The notes: generated from the sequence alone by a model not told the origin. DNA of 64,000 nucleotides from Gambelia wislizenii (GCA_030847615.1 JAUMIR010000001.1:162971001-163035000), one strand, 5' to 3'; counted from the first letter of the stretch, positions 1-12,502 are shown. Numbers and translations are program-made.

Positions 1-1342
1 CTTGACAATATACCAAGCCCCTTTTTTAAAAAGGCAAACTTTTATCTGCCTTAAAAGCCTACAGAAACAATTTGCTGCTTTTAAAGCTGAGGTTTATTTC
101 CAACCATTTGTATCTGTATAAGAGATGAAAACCATGCTTGCATTTTAATAAATTAGAGTGGAAGCATAACTTTAGCTTTGCCTTGATTCCAGCATGAACT
201 TGATGGACACATGCACAGTTCCCCACTACCACCACCACCAGAATCTAATATTTGTATGGATTTTATACCTCTTGAGACTTCAACAATAATGCTGCTGTGA
301 GTGACAAAGTTATAAATATCTTTTAATACTCATCAGACTGCATCCACAAAGATAAAGTTGATGGAAAGAAACCTCTCTGAAAACAGTAGAGAGGAAGAAA
401 GCTATTTATGAGTATGTTTACTTAAATACAGGGGAATCTGCTTTGATAAAGAGGTATAAGCCTGTTTCTGAAAACTTTTCAGTAGCCTATTCATTTACAG
501 TATGAACTGCCTCAGCTGAGATTAGCCATGGCTGAGTGAGGCACACTATGAAGAGGAGGAATGAATGGCTACAAATCGCATGTACTGCAAACAAAATTAA
601 ATGTCATCATATAGTTTTAAGAGCACAAGTAACTCATGTTCTGTTCTAGAGCACTTAAAAGTAAACATCCAAGCAATTTGACTACACTTGCAAATATATA
701 GATGCTGTAATACATTCAAATATCTATACTAGCAAACAATTTCATAGACTGTAAAACCTGCGACGATGTGTGTGTGCAGGAAAATAAAAATTCTTTGAGT
801 TAATTTAGTATTTGGGATATAAATATTTAAAGGGGGCAAACTAACTCTACCATGGCCACACCATTTTCAAAATGTAATACAGTACATTGAAAATCATCAT
901 ATTCTATGTGAGTTTCCAGGCCATCTCACACTATTTTAGGTTAATTTTATCACTGGCAGAAGATGGAGAAAAATGGCTATCTAGTTAATTGGTTTTCATG
1001 GAGGTTTGACTTAATTTAAACCCCTGGAAGTTTATTTCCTTGATGGAAAAGAGAGCCCAGATGCAGCTGTTCATTTTGCCATGGCAAGTGCTCCATGTTG
1101 AAGGGAGCATGCTCTGTGATTGACAGAGGATAAGCAAGTTCAGAATGCAACATGAAAAGGGGGGGGCAGGAGAAGATGGGAGGGAAGGTGAGGAAAGATA
1201 TACAGTATGTGGCAAAAATGATTGAAAATGTATCTCATACCTTTTTCAAGTGAGTGAGGAATTTTTTCCCCTCCAGTTGGTTTGGACTACAATTCCTATC
1301 AGCCTTACTGAACATGACCAATGGTAAGGTGCAGAGGTCTAA
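1..1342. other. AT-rich stretch without a recognisable gene
   Basis: I see no coding exon, RNA gene or intact mobile element here. The open frames are short and do not resemble known proteins. At about 1265-1322 there is a trace of a common reptile interspersed repeat (a motif close to GGACTACAATTCC followed by a CATGACCAATGG-like block), too short to classify. Confidence 0.5.
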
Positions 1343-1990
1343 GGAGATTATCAAACGGGCCCTTTAATACTGTCCCTGTCTCGGTGTCCTCCCAGCCAAC
1401 CCACTACCGCCCCACTCCTGTCCCTGTAACACTTAAAAGAAAAACTTTTCAAACACCTACCTTATACCGAGATAGAAACTGCTCCCCCTCCCCTCAGCAG
1501 ACCGGGAGTGAATGCAGATGTCGCAAAGCTGCATTTACATCCCATAAAACAAATCCCGGCCATTCTTGCAAGGGAATGATCACATGGGAAATTTAAAAAG
1601 AAAAAGAAAAGGAAACATCAGGGGGGAAAAACCAAGCACCAGAACACACTTTAAATTTTACAAGTAACCCAGGGAGGGAGGGAAGGGTGTCACTTACCTC
1701 CTCGTTCCGATCACACCTGGAAGTGTTCAGCAAAGACCTCCCTGTGACCTCATGTGATGCTGGCATCATGCCAGCAGAACAGGGCTCCTATTCAAATGCC
1801 TGTGATTCTGTTTCAGAAACAGAACGGGCAATCTATTAACAGTTTAAGCCATCAATAAGGGAAAACAGGTACAGAACAGAGACAGCACGGGGGGGAGAAC
1901 GAGACAGGGACGACGTTATCTGAAGAGAAAGCCTTTTAGCCATCTCCTGTCATCCCTGTCATGGGATACTTGGCACTTATGATAATCTCC
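1343..1990. mobile_element. CTTTATCAG-family non-autonomous DNA transposon, 648 bp
   Basis: The ends are GGAGATTATC at the left and its exact reverse complement GATAATCTCC at the right. Direct TAA copies lie immediately outside (1340-1342 and 1991-1993), so a 3-bp target duplication is visible. The interior resembles, in reverse, the roughly 580-bp copies elsewhere in the window (an ACACCTGGAAGTGTT-like block). It has no transposase frame. Three-base duplications suggest PIF/Harbinger-type mobilisation; Academ-type elements are an alternative. Confidence 0.8.
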
Positions 1991-2104
1991 TAAAACATGG
2001 GGAGAAGCAAAGGCTTCCCACCCTGACTTATTCCTTTTGCTTTCCCTCTGTTGGCCACTGAGAGTGATGATCAAGGGGAAAGTATTAATTCCTATGCAAA
2101 CTAA

Positions 2105-2629
2105 GGACTCATATACACCAGACAGGATATGCTAGTTTCCCTCCGGCGTATCCTGCTTCCAGAGCTGGCCAGCACACACACAGAGAGAAAACAGGTTGGA
2201 GTCCACACAGGATGGCAGCCCATCACTGAAGCTACTGCCGCCACCATTTCCCCCGGTAAGGAGGAAGCTAGGCAGGCTCCTGCAGCATGTGACCAAGACC
2301 TCCTACATGTGACTGGCCTCAGTCACATATTGAGGGACCCCTGCCTGGCTTCTGGAAGAGCCAGGGAGCTGGCACCTGTAGGGCTGAGTGGCATGCTGGA
2401 CAGGCTCCTGTGGACACATGGGGCCCAATCTGGTTTTTCCCAGGTAAACTGGATATTTTCCTATAATGGATTATCAGACCCAATCCTGGCTTGCCTCATT
2501 CCAGCCCCATATCAGCCCTGATCGTTTGAACTGCCCAGGGACAGATAAGGGTAAATGCCCTGAGTTGTTTGGAGTACAGGGCTCTGGAATGGGGGCAAGA
2601 TGGGGTATTTGGCCAGTGTAGACAAGCCC
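2105..2629. mobile_element. TTTACAC-family-like DNA transposon, 525 bp
   Basis: The left end GGACTCATATACACC and the reverse complement of the right end, GGGCTTGTCTACAC, form imperfect terminal inverted repeats. TAA flanks both sides (2102-2104 and 2630-2632). A 130-residue open frame lies inside (2129-2521) but resembles no transposase or host protein that I recognise. The element is a probable relative of the copy at 26631-27621, whose ends also contain GTCTACAC. Confidence 0.65.
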
Positions 2630-2632
2630 TAA

Positions 2633-3583
2633 CTTTCAACACATAACTTACATTCTGAGCCATTCATTTTCAAAGCAGAGAATAATTTTCTTTAGCTGTT
2701 TCTTTCTTTGGAGCTTTAACTTCATGGAAAGACAGAACTGAGTCAACTCTACCCCATCCAATTTTTCCATTCCAACCCTGCATAGAGGGGAGCATAGCCT
2801 CTTTTACCCATCTCATCCTGAGATCCATGTGAACAATAGACAGGTTTATTATTTCTTTTTATCCCCAACCCAAAATAATAAAAAAATCCAGTCAAGTGCT
2901 GAAGCTTGAGAAATTTGCCCTCTAAATATCAAGAACAGATTCCATGCCTTATTGGGAGTAAGCAAAGATGGCATTCCAGATATTCTTGGGCTGCAACTCC
3001 TAGTGTTCCTCATCTTTAGCTACATGTGTTAGAGCTGATGGCCATTGTAAACAATATCTGTAGGGCCACAAGATGCCCATCCCTTCTTTATTATTTCACA
3101 GTTAACCATGTTTGTTTGATAAACTCACCATAAAATGAAAAATTTATTATTCCATTCTTATCAAAATGATAAACCAAAGTCCTGACAGAAATCAAGAAAA
3201 ATATAAAAACAAATGAATATTTTTGCCTATTTCAGAAACAGAAATTAACACATGTATTCTAAATAGGATAAACCAAAGTATGTCTATCTGTCTCTTTCTG
3301 GTTGTCGGTGTCTAGATTTTGTTTTGTTTAACCATCTCAACACCAGTGCCTAAAATACCATTTCATTTCAAGCGAGTGTTAAATCACAAGCCTCGAGATC
3401 AGATATGTGTTCAGGAATCTGCTCTTGATATGATAGAAGATAACAGTTTGCACACACCAGGTTATCTTCTTACATTTCAAAATTAAACTTGGTTTTTGAA
3501 TAACAAAATATTAGGAGCAGAGAGAGGGGAGAGGGAAATGCTTCCTATTTTGAATGGTTAAAACACTAGGACAATGTAACTAA
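2633..3583. other. No gene seen; possible hAT-like remnant at 2966-3085
   Basis: At 2966-3085 the sequence resembles part of a widespread vertebrate hAT-like repeat: a GGGCTGCAACTCC-like block, then a CTGTAGGGCCACAAGATGCC-like block near the end. The ends are not preserved. The rest is AT-rich with no coding or structural signal that I can support. Confidence 0.35.
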
Positions 3584-3912
3584 GGAGCTTTTCAGACGCG
3601 ATTTTCGGGTCTATATATTCCAAAACAGCTCTGTTGCTGCCGCACAGCAGGGGAGCAGTTTTGGATGATGCCGTTCCTCTGCCGAACCCCTCCGTGTCAT
3701 TTCCGTGACAGAATGGAGGAAGCTGCGTCATATTTCACTCACAATTGTTGCCCGTGAGTGAAATACGACGCGGCTTCCTCCATTCTGTCACGGAAATGGC
3801 ACGGAGGGGTTCGGCAGAGGAACGGCATCGTCCAAAACTGCTCCCCTGCCGCACGGCAGCAACGGAGCTGTTTTAGAATATATAGACCCGAAAATCGCGT
3901 CTGAAAATCTCC
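3584..3912. mobile_element. Full-length palindromic CTTTATCAG-family element, 329 bp
   Basis: Almost the whole element is one inverted repeat. The left arm starts GGAGCTTTTCAGACGCG and the right arm ends with its near-exact reverse complement; they meet at about 3744-3752. I see only a few mismatches between the arms, among them a GATG/CATCG-type change. The flanks are TAA (3581-3583) and AAA (3913-3915), a 3-bp duplication with one change. The 73-residue open frame on the minus strand is a by-product of the palindrome. The DNA or RNA could form a hairpin with arms of about 160 bp. Confidence 0.85.
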
Positions 3913-3915
3913 AAA

Positions 3916-5408
3916 AACAGAAAAATGTTTTTGCCTTGCTACTATATATAATCTGATCAAAAAATGAGCAAGATCTTTCTATGTGAAGCTACAGAAAGTC
4001 TGGTATTCAAAGGCAGAACAGGAGAGGGGAAACCATCTAATCCAGACAGTGGTGTCCTCTGACTTTGGCTTTTTATAGCAAATCAAAACCTGTGGCACTT
4101 CTACAGAGTGTAAAACATTGCTAAGGAAGCATGTTCAGACACAAATTTGGATTTTGCTTCAGATAGATAACAAACTGCTGGTTACAACAGCACATCAAGA
4201 TGTCACCTTTCCACTTATATTTAAGGCTCTATCCTCCTCCTCTTATAAATAACACTTTTAATTCATTGATCTAAATTTTAGATCAAGATGAGATTGTTAT
4301 TCCATATTTTTGAGTACTGTACTGCATTTTTGAAGAAAACATTCATTTAACATTGAGATGGATACTGAATCAGGAAAGGAAGGGACTTGGCTGGCCTGGA
4401 TTGTCTCCCCATTGCTATTCCCCCTATCTGCACTCTCTTTTGCAACTCAACAGTAGATCCTGACAGTGCATTCCCTGCATAGGTTGCACCCAGTAATTCC
4501 AACCTCCCACTAACATTAGAAGCAGGACTAGTTGCACACAGAAGTCTGGCTCAGTAGATATCTGCAAGGTAGGGGCACCCCTTCAGCTGCAGTATTGTAG
4601 AGACACACATCAGGCAGGGATGGAATGATCAGATCAGACAGGCAGATGTACCTTCACACTATGCTTCTGGCAGGCAGCATTGCCTATAAAGACTGATGGG
4701 TACATGCAAGTAAGGAAATAACTCTGCAGTACCTGAGAAGAAGATCCCATCACTGTCCTGCCATCCATCATAACTACTATACTTCAGAGCTCAGAATGTT
4801 TCTTTATTAAAATGCTTTGTTCCATTATTCCTTACAGAGCTTGAGAAGTAACTCATGGCCATTACTTGTTGCCCTGCTAACAAAAAAAGGTAACTGGTTG
4901 CCTTATTTGTTGCCCTACTTGTTAATTTTCTATTACTTTACATTACGTTTTTTGAGGAAAAACTCAGGATTGATAAGAGAATGGCATTAAGCTCATCTTT
5001 GTATTTTGTCAAAGTACTTTTAAAAATGCCCTTCAAAGGTAATTTTAGAAAATGACTACAGACTATTAGATAGTACACCAGTAAAGTAATCTGGATTCTT
5101 TTTCACTACATTACTTTTGAAATGGAGCTTTATTATCAAAAGGAAAGTGGGTGGGGGGAGCAACCAGCTATATGCAACAGTGTTGCTTGTAACTCATTAC
5201 TTATAGGGTCAGTATCTATACCTTCCCTCTTGCTAAAGAGAAACAGACTGTCACTCTTCCTTTCAATAGCTCTCAACCTATTTCTTCATAATATGTCATC
5301 ACAGCTGTTTGTTTGTATCACATTTTTGTTCCAGGAGCCAGATCTTGTTCAACACATTTTTGTAACTGAGGGAAAAGACAAGATGTTACCCAGCACCTAC
5401 TGGAGCAC
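3916..5408. other. AT-rich stretch without a recognisable gene
   Basis: I found no exon-like frame, RNA gene or repeat with clear boundaries. Open frames are short and unremarkable. Confidence 0.45.
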
Positions 5409-5414
5409 AGAGAG

Positions 5415-5645
5415 TGATATTGTGGTTTGAGTGTTGGACTAGTACTCTGGGAGACCAGGGTTCAAATCTCCATGGAAACAAGTGGATGATCTTGGGCACA
5501 TCACACTCTCTCAGCCCCAGAGGAAGGCAATGGCAAACCTTGTCTGAACAAATCTTGCTAAGAAAACCCTATGATAAGTTCACCATGGGGTTGCCGTATA
5601 TTAGAAATTATTTGAAAGCAAAGCAGCAGCAAGAACAGAACAGCT
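5415..5645 (+). repeat. tRNA-derived SINE
   Basis: The 5' part contains an A-box-like TGGTTTGAGTGTTGGAC and, about 35 bp later, a B-box-like GGTTCAAATC, the split RNA polymerase III promoter of tRNA-derived SINEs. The 3' body has AGAGGAAGGCAATGGCAAAC and AGAAAACCCTATGATAAG blocks, which recur in the copies at 37060 and 46376 and in the 5S-headed copy at 41166. It ends in a degenerate A/C-rich tail. It is a retroposed copy, not a working tRNA gene. Confidence 0.85.
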
Positions 5646-5835
5646 ACAACAAAACATTGCACTTCCAGAAGTTAATGGGACTGGCAGTTGTTACTACTGC
5701 TCACTGCAAGAGACCTTGGATACATCTCTGTATGAACAGAAAGACTGTCAAAGCACTTCAGGAATGGTCTGGTACATAAGCAGTTTGACTTTGAAGGATC
5801 TTGGCTACTAATCAGGATGGATAAATATAATATCA

Positions 5836-6000
5836 GAGGCAGTGTGAGGAATGTGAGATGGAGGGCACAGTTGCACTCATGTGCTGTTGGTGGACTTCCT
5901 ATAGACAACTAGTTGACCACTATGTGAACAGAGTGTTGGACTAGACTGGCATTTGGCATGGCCAGGCAAGATTTTTATTATGTTCTTGGTTCAGTGGCCA
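5836..6000 (+). repeat. Reptile interspersed repeat fragment, class unknown
   Basis: Blocks such as AGTTGACCACTATGTGAACA, GTGTTGGACTAGACTGGCAT and TTATTATGTTCTTG match a dispersed repeat that I recognise from sauropsid genomes. I cannot assign it to a class from sequence alone. Confidence 0.4.
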
Positions 6001-6868
6001 TGGATAAGCATGGTTTTTAGATTCCTGTGTTGAAGGCTATGAAAAGCTGTTGCATGGTAGCATGACAACAGTAATTGTCTTAGCATATGCACTCCTATGA
6101 TCTCACATTTTCTCAATTTACAGTAATAATATTACTTTTTGTAAAAAGGTAGCATTACTTTCTGTGTGAAACATTGTGTATCAGTAAGTAAATCAATTAG
6201 TTTTGATGAGCCCGTCCTAATACTAGTTATCTGGTACTCCTTCCTAAATACTAGTTTTGTTTTATCCCCTCAGCCACTGGCTTGCAAAAGTGCAAACTTG
6301 AATCCAGCTTAAATCACCAGATTAATAGGCATTTTTGCTTGAAACGCATTGAGAACTTTCAATAAAATCTTAGTACCTCCAGAGGATCATGTTGCAGCTA
6401 GTAACTGTAATACACAATAATAACAGACAATTTTAAAAGGATGAAATAGTTTCCCCTTCATCATAGCCTTGTATTTCTGCAGGCCTATCTTCTGTGGAAA
6501 TATTATTTTGGTACATTTGATTGACTCTACACACTGTTGTCATAGAAATTATCAATGAAAGGGCAAGATCAATACCACACAGCATGACACAGCCTATTTA
6601 TAATGTTTTCAGTGCTTCCCATTTTTTTGCTTTCACATTATTCTTCAATGCCTTCAAGGAAAAGCTCTCAAATATATTTGAAAACAAAATATATTAGTTG
6701 TGCCTCATATCTGACCCAAACGCCTCAGCAATGAACTGTCAATGGAGTAGTTCTGAGAAGGACAAAAGGTGTGGGGCAATTAAATTGTCCATAGAGAATA
6801 TGAAGCTGGCTGTATTAAGTCAGGCCATGGGTCCATTGAGTTCACCTTAGGGTTCACCATTTGTCTTA
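6001..6868. other. AT-rich stretch without a recognisable gene
   Basis: No coding, RNA or mobile-element signal that I can support. Confidence 0.45.
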
Positions 6869-7111
6869 GTGCCCATTCACACTGTAATCTTGTGATTACA
6901 ATGGGACGTGGTTTTGCACACCTTCAATAATATTTAAAAAGCACTGTTGATGATCTATTGATAGGTCAACCCATCAATTAAAAGCAACAGTTTTTTTGTG
7001 GCTTGAGCACAGAATAACAATGCAAAGACAACAACGTCACGCGATAGCAGGGCGCATTCACACTACCATGATGTCATAATCCCACGATTTTTGCCGTGTC
7101 TGATAAAGTCC
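6869..7111. mobile_element. Degenerate CTTTATCAG-family element, about 243 bp
   Basis: The right end GTCTGATAAAGTCC (ending 7111), followed by ATA, is a clear family terminus. The interior has the family's central inverted motif (CTATTGATAGG / CCCATCAAT near 6955-6980) and roughly complementary arms (ATCTTGTGATTACAATGG against CATGATGTCATAATCCCACG). The left terminus is eroded, so the start is approximate. Confidence 0.6.
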
Positions 7112-7114
7112 ATA

Positions 7115-7924
7115 GTGTTAACAGAGATTGGTGGTTATTCAACTCTCCAGAGTTTCAGGTATGATCCTTTGCTAATCTAATCTAGAAATGCTGGTGGTTG
7201 AACCTTGTACCTTCTGCAAGCAACACACACACTCTCGCCATTTGGCTACAGCCACTTCCTCTATGTAGATTCTGAAATGTAGCATCAACTGACACACTCC
7301 TCCTCCCCAACCCCTAGCTACTCAGAGTATAGTAATCTCAGAATAGCCTACATTTAGTAAAATTTGCTCCTCATTTTGGAATTAGACTTCATCTGCTGAC
7401 CATGGCAAGCATGTTATAGGGATGTGCATATTTAAATTATTCATTCCCACTAGCAGGAAATGAATAATTTAAACAATTTTTCTCTCCTGTAGAAATGTCT
7501 TCAAAAACTGCACATTTTTAAAACATGTTCTCATGGGAGGAAAAAGTCTCCTCCCTCCAGATGGATCTTTTCCCTATCCCCCTTCCTCCACAACCATGTA
7601 GTGACCAATGGAACAGGGCCAGGGACAGCTAAATGAAATAATCAAAGCCAATGATGGATGTGCCTCACTTGTCTTTCCCCACCCCTTCTCACCAGCGTCA
7701 CCTACCAGCAGGGTCAACAAGCATCATTTGGCTGCCTTCTCAGCAGCACAGCCATGTGGTGACCAGCAGGTTGGGATGGAGGAGCAACCAAGCAAGGAGG
7801 ATTGCCTGTTGCTGGCTATCATGGCTGTTGATGGTAAAGCCTTGCTTGGCTCCCTCATGCCCCTTTCTTCTGGTATGTCCATGCCATCATGGGGGGGGGG
7901 AGATAAGAAAGGAATATTAGTGTC
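7115..7924. other. No gene seen; small inverted repeat near 7433
   Basis: Two overlapping plus-strand frames (7608-7928 and 7651-7920) are open but have no recognisable domain. At 7433-7474 AAATTATTCATTCC is followed by its near reverse complement GGAAATGAATAATTT. Confidence 0.4.
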
Positions 7925-8760
7925 CTGAGCACCAGTCAGCAAGTGCCCAGGAGAGCAGAGGGTGTAATGTAGGAGCTATCGAATACACAGTTCAGTCCAA
8001 GACAGTCATGGGTTGCCAGGGCAAGATGAAAGGAGAAGCACAAGGGTGGTCAATAACTGGTCCAGAATCTTTTTCAGCAGGTCAGAGGTCCAGGTAATTG
8101 AGCCAACAAGAAGTTGACAGTCCAGAAACGTAGTCAGTCCAAACTCAAGACAAAACAGGAACATGAGAAGTAATGCCAAGCAATCCTATAAGGCAGTTGT
8201 CAACACTAAGGAGATTATCAGACACGTCCACAAAGTGCCTTATCAGAAAGCCAGGATGACATTTCTTTCCTGTGAACGGGACCCAGTTTCAGATGTCCTC
8301 ATCATATTCTGCTCCTGTGCTGCAGCAGTTAATAAGGTGGTGCTTTTCATTGATGGGGAGCTCCCATCAATGAAAATTAACACCTAACTGCTGCAGCACA
8401 GGAGCAAAATGCGACGAGGACAACGTTGCGTGAAACCAGATCCTGTTTGCAGGCCAGAAACATTGTCCTGGCATTCTGATAAGGTACTTTCTGCTGCATC
8501 TGATAAACTGCATCTGATAATCACCTAAGGCTGGGAGAGAAATGCTGGGATATATTTTCAGCCTCCTCAGCATCAAGACTTGCAGCTTCCTAGCATTCTG
8601 ACTTTTCCTCCTCTTCAGATGGATTGTCCTGGGGGTGAGTTATGATATCATCCGTGGGGTGAGTTATGACAAGTAGCAAGGTGGGAGCAACTATTTGAAG
8701 AGTTGGGGGAGGGGGAAGAAAGAATACCAGTTGCTGGAGAGCATATTATAGTACCCCTGA
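7925..8760. repeat. Possible old LTR fragment split by a transposon
   Basis: CAGTCCA/GTCCAAA-rich sequence (about 7985-8160) and, past the transposon at 8210-8525, a TCCTCCTCTTCAGATGG-like block resemble reptile gypsy LTRs and the solo LTR at 51970-52524. I cannot define the ends, so this is tentative. A TGGGGGTGAGTTATGA-type motif occurs twice at 8631-8670. Confidence 0.3.
8210..8525. mobile_element. Palindromic CTTTATCAG-family element, 316 bp
   Basis: The left end GGAGATTATCAGAC pairs with the right end TCTGATAATCACC. Perfect TAA target copies flank it (8207-8209 and 8526-8528). The arms pair along most of the length and meet at a central GATGGGGAGCTCCCATC palindrome (about 8353-8369). 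Both strands carry short frames only because of the symmetry. Confidence 0.85.
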
Positions 8761-8768
8761 GCTGCCTG

Positions 8769-9430
8769 TGGGCCTCCAATTGGCATCTGTTTCTGAGCAC
8801 AGTATCAGTTTCCGAGGACAGTATAAGGTGTTGGTAATGACCTATAAAGCCCTAAATGCCCTAGGTCCAACCTACCTAAGGGATCGCCTCCTCCCATATA
8901 ATCCGCCCCACACCCTTAGATCTTCTGGGAGGGGTTTATTGCAGCCAATGAGATCTAGATTAACAACAACCTCCCAGAGATCTTTTTCTGTCACTGCTCC
9001 CAGACTATGGAACGCCCTGCCAGAGGAGATCCGTTTGGAGAATTTCAAAAAAGCCATCAAAACGGATCTCTTCCAGCAGGCCTTCCTTGAATAGAACAGA
9101 CAGTTTTTAATGGATGCTTCTCCCCCTTTTTATGTTTTTATCTTTTTATGTTTTTATGTTAATGTTTTTATGTCTTTATGTTTTGATGCTATGGTTTTAA
9201 AGTTTTAGGGTAGTTACTTTATGTCACTGGTGAATTTGCCAGTTATTTTAAATACATGTACTATTATATGTAATTTTAAGGGGGGTTATTTTTTTAAGTT
9301 ATTACTATTGTTATGGTTTTATTTGTTTTATAGACAATTGTTGTGAGCTGCCTTGATTACCTAATAGGCAAAAGGCGGGGTACAGAAATAAAGTTATTGT
9401 TGTTGTTGTTATTGTTATTATTATTATTAT
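8769..9430 (+). mobile_element. L2-type LINE, 3' end (ORF2 C-terminus and tail)
   Basis: An open frame (8768-9094, 108 residues) carries the C-terminal part of an L2-like reverse transcriptase ORF: the motif MTYKALNALGPTYLRDRL near residues 24-41 and a PRLWNALPEEIR block near residues 80-91. It is followed by a T-rich 3' region, a GAGCTGCCTTGATTACC / AAAGGCGGGGTACAG segment and a TTG/TTA microsatellite tail, the usual 3' end of this LINE type. The upstream polymerase core is missing, so the copy is 5'-truncated and dead. Confidence 0.85.
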
Positions 9431-9512
9431 TTTTGCTTGGCTCTAAACATTACAGTTAAAATAGTGTGATAATAACTAGAGAGTGTCAAGTTTTGAAAGC
9501 CAGTGTGGCTTA

Positions 9513-10088
9513 GGACTTTATCAGATGAGGCAGATACGGCATCATAGAATGCCTGATGATTGCAAAAGGGTGTGCATACCAGATGATGGCATCCTTTTGG
9601 GATCATGTAAAGTCTAAAACCCGTTCATTTTTATTGATGGCCCAAGCCATCAATAGATCTCCCCTGGCACTTTGTTGCTGGCAGTGCCAGCATTTGAATC
9701 CTCACACCATTGTACTCACATGAATACAGCATCAATGGGCAAACACTTCCAGGTGAGGTCACAACAGCCAGGTAGGGGACGCTCTTTTTATGAACCCCCC
9801 CCCCATGTACTTGGAGCTTTTAAGGTGTGTTCCTGTGCTTATGTCTACGTTTAGTGTGTTTATTTGGCTTCAAGTTTTTAAATTTCCCTCACTGGCATCT
9901 TCTGGCAAGAATCAGTGAGATCTCAACCCTGGAAGTAAACAGAGCTCCATTTGTGCTCCTATACTGCTGAGGAAACCTCATTGATGCTGCTGGAGGTAGG
10001 TCTGGGGGGTGGGGTCTTTTGCTGGCATAAAAATGTTTTAAAATATGCTGGCAAAAGAACATTAATGGGAGGTGGTCTGATAAAGTCC
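9513..10088. mobile_element. CTTTATCAG-family DNA transposon, 576 bp
   Basis: The left end GGACTTTATCAGATGAGG and the right end GGTCTGATAAAGTCC are inverted repeats. The flanks are TTA and ATA, one mismatch. The central motif CCAAGCCATCAATAGATC and the AACACTTCCAGGTGAGGTC block are shared with the copies at 35082, 51536, 53229 and 55194. There is no transposase frame. Confidence 0.85.
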
Positions 10089-10133
10089 ATAGTGGTTTGA
10101 GCAGTGGACTACAACATTGCAGGAAAAGCCAAA

Positions 10134-10368
10134 GGCCCTTCTGCACTACACAATTATAGCACTACAATTCCAGTTTAACTTCCATTGCTGCATCCTGTGG
10201 AATCCTAGGGTTTGTAGTTTAGTGAGGCACTAAAGGTCTCTGGTTGAGAATTCTAAGTACCCTCCCCTAAACTGCAGAGCCCAGGATTCCATCCGATGAA
10301 ACCATGATAGTTAAAGTGGGACAGTACTCTAGTACTGTGCTACAATTCTGTAATATGAAAGGGCCCCC
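10134..10368. mobile_element. hAT-like MITE with GGCCCTTTCACAC-type ends, 235 bp
   Basis: The left end GGCCCTTCTGCACTACAC and the right end ATGAAAGGGCCCCC are inverted. Interior blocks (ACAATTATAGCACTACAATTCC, GGGTTTGTAGTTTAGTGAGG in short form, and CTAAACTGCAGAGCCCAGGA) recur in the copies at 33665-33910 and 56293-57395. No target duplication is legible. Placement in hAT is by resemblance only. Confidence 0.65.
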
Positions 10369-10772
10369 AGAGGTCAAGAGATGAAGGAGATATCCCTTCC
10401 ACCCACACACTCCCAGTCAGGACACAAGGCTGCCCTGTCAGTTCCTGAAAAGTTTGGGACCTTGCACACAGCTTTGTCTCCTTAAGGGGATGGTTTTTGC
10501 TGCCATCCCCCTGCCTCCATTATACCCCAGTCAAAAAACTGACTTCCACTGATGAAAGTGATCCTTATGCTGGTGTAAGTCATCAACAGAGGTCTAGCCT
10601 AAGATTCATGTTTCCCAGTCCTTGTTTTCATGGGAAGAGTCAGGCCACTGGTCTATCTAGCTTCATGTTGTCCAGATCCTGAGGCAGCTAGGTCTCTTGG
10701 GCTTCAGGCAGAGTTTCTCCCCATCTGGAGATATTTTGGACTGAACATGTAAAACATGAGTTCCATTACTAA

Positions 10773-11914
10773 GGACTTTATCAGAGAAGGCTAAAATTGC
10801 ATAATTACAATGTCATGGTAGCGCGAAAGGATTCCGCTATCCCACGACATAGTTGTCCTCCCTTTCACATTGTAGGCTCCAGTAATCAATCAGGCGTCAT
10901 TTTTAATTCATGAGTTAAGCTGTGAATTGCTCTCAACATCGCTGTTTTTGCAGTATTGAAGAGTGAGCGAAATCACATACAGCTGTAATTGCAACATTAG
11001 GCAGCCCTCTTTCCCCCCCCTCCCTTTCCCCAATGAGAAAACTTCCAGGTGAGAACATGCAAAGGATATACAGGGTGCTGTTTTAATGAACTGTCGTCTG
11101 TTCTTACAACATTTTTATGCTTACTTAAGTGTTTTTTTGTGAATTTCTTTCATTGTTTACATGTTTTCAATGTCTTTAAGAGAAGTTGCATCTTCTTGCG
11201 AGAACCGTCGAAATTGCGCCCATGATAAATCACGAAGTAAGTGAACATTTTTCTTAAAGGGGCATGAGCAGGCTAGTACAAAGCATTACTACTCTGTAAT
11301 TAGAAGGTAATACAAAAACAAGTGTTACTATGGCGCAACCTTAAATCCCAAGATTACAGCGACATGCAAAAATTACTGCTTTTTATTGATACAATTAATA
11401 AATTGATGGGAGAAGCTGTCGATACATCCTCCATTCTGTTTCTGTCATGGATTTGGCAGTGTCTGAAAAGGTGCCCCATTTCACTGGCAAGAGCCCAGTG
11501 TCAATGGGAGGTCCCTGGCAGAACACTTCCTGGTGAGATTGGGACATCAAGGTATGTGACACACTTTTTGAAAACTTCTCTGGTTTACTTGGAAGTTTTT
11601 AAGTTGTTAAGTGGTTGGGGGTTTTTTTTGTTTTTTTGGGGGGGTGTTGCACTTCCTGTCACTTTTTCTCTTTTAGTTTGCTTTTTAAGTTTGAATTTCC
11701 CATGCTCGGTGTCGTCTCATGATAACTGGCAGGATTTCACTCCAGGAAGTGAATGGAGCTCCATTAGAGCTCCGTTCACTCCTGGACTGCCCTGTGGATG
11801 TGATAGAAGGTAGGTGTGAAAAGTTTTGTTGTTCTGCTGAGATAGGGGCGGGACAGGAGCAGCAGAGGAGATTGTAGGACAGGAACACTTTTTCGTTCCT
11901 GTCTGATAATCTCC
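10773..11914. mobile_element. Composite CTTTATCAG-family region, about 1.14 kb
   Basis: The left terminus GGACTTTATCAGAGAAGG starts at 10773 after TAA; the right terminus GTCTGATAATCTCC ends at 11914 before TAC. Interior blocks repeat family features twice (ATTGATACAATTAATAAATTGATGG at about 11386 in pieces, and GGCAGAACACTTCCTGGTGA at 11516). It may therefore be two overlapping or nested copies rather than one element. The 163-residue frame at 11322-11813 falls wholly inside and has no domain that I recognise. Confidence 0.55.
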
Positions 11915-12502
11915 TACAATGAGTTATTGTATTGGTAGGCAATTATTGTCCTCTAACTCCCACTGCCCATCATGGCCAGTGATTGTTAATTATGGCAGCT
12001 GTGGTACAATAACATCTTCTCAAGGTTCTCAAGCCCTGAGTTATTGGGATAACCCGCACATAGGTTATATTCAGGCCATCCTGCATTCAGCATTTCTGTT
12101 TCTGTCTAGTAGTCTACCTTTATTAAGTGCACTTGAGTAAATATTGTCATGGAAGGTGTATTTATGCTTTCTTTTTAATATATTTTTTTTCAAATTCTTT
12201 TTAAAAAGACTTTCAAGTTTTGCATAAATTTTAATAAGCATCCCCATTTTTTGTTCATTTAGACAGAATTCAGTATATTTTGATTATTTGTGGCACAAAT
12301 TCACATGCATCAGATGTTAGAAATGAGATTAGTCTTCTTTTCAAGAAGAAAAGCAGTTCATATGTTCTATAGTGCCAAAGTTCATTCTAAATGGTGACAA
12401 TCAAAATGAGTTTGAAGTGTGAAACAAGGCCTGCGGTTTCAAAATCAGCTACTGTTCTTCTGTAGGGCCTTTGATCATATCTTCACCTCCATTGATCCCT
12501 TT

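Noticed and set aside
5417..5480. tRNA gene
   Set aside because: A- and B-box-like motifs are present, but no cloverleaf acceptor pairing is evident and the SINE body follows directly.
5122..5779. Two overlapping frames of 102 and 121 residues as a possible gene
   Set aside because: The second frame runs through a tRNA-derived SINE and the first lies in unremarkable AT-rich sequence; no domain or splice structure.
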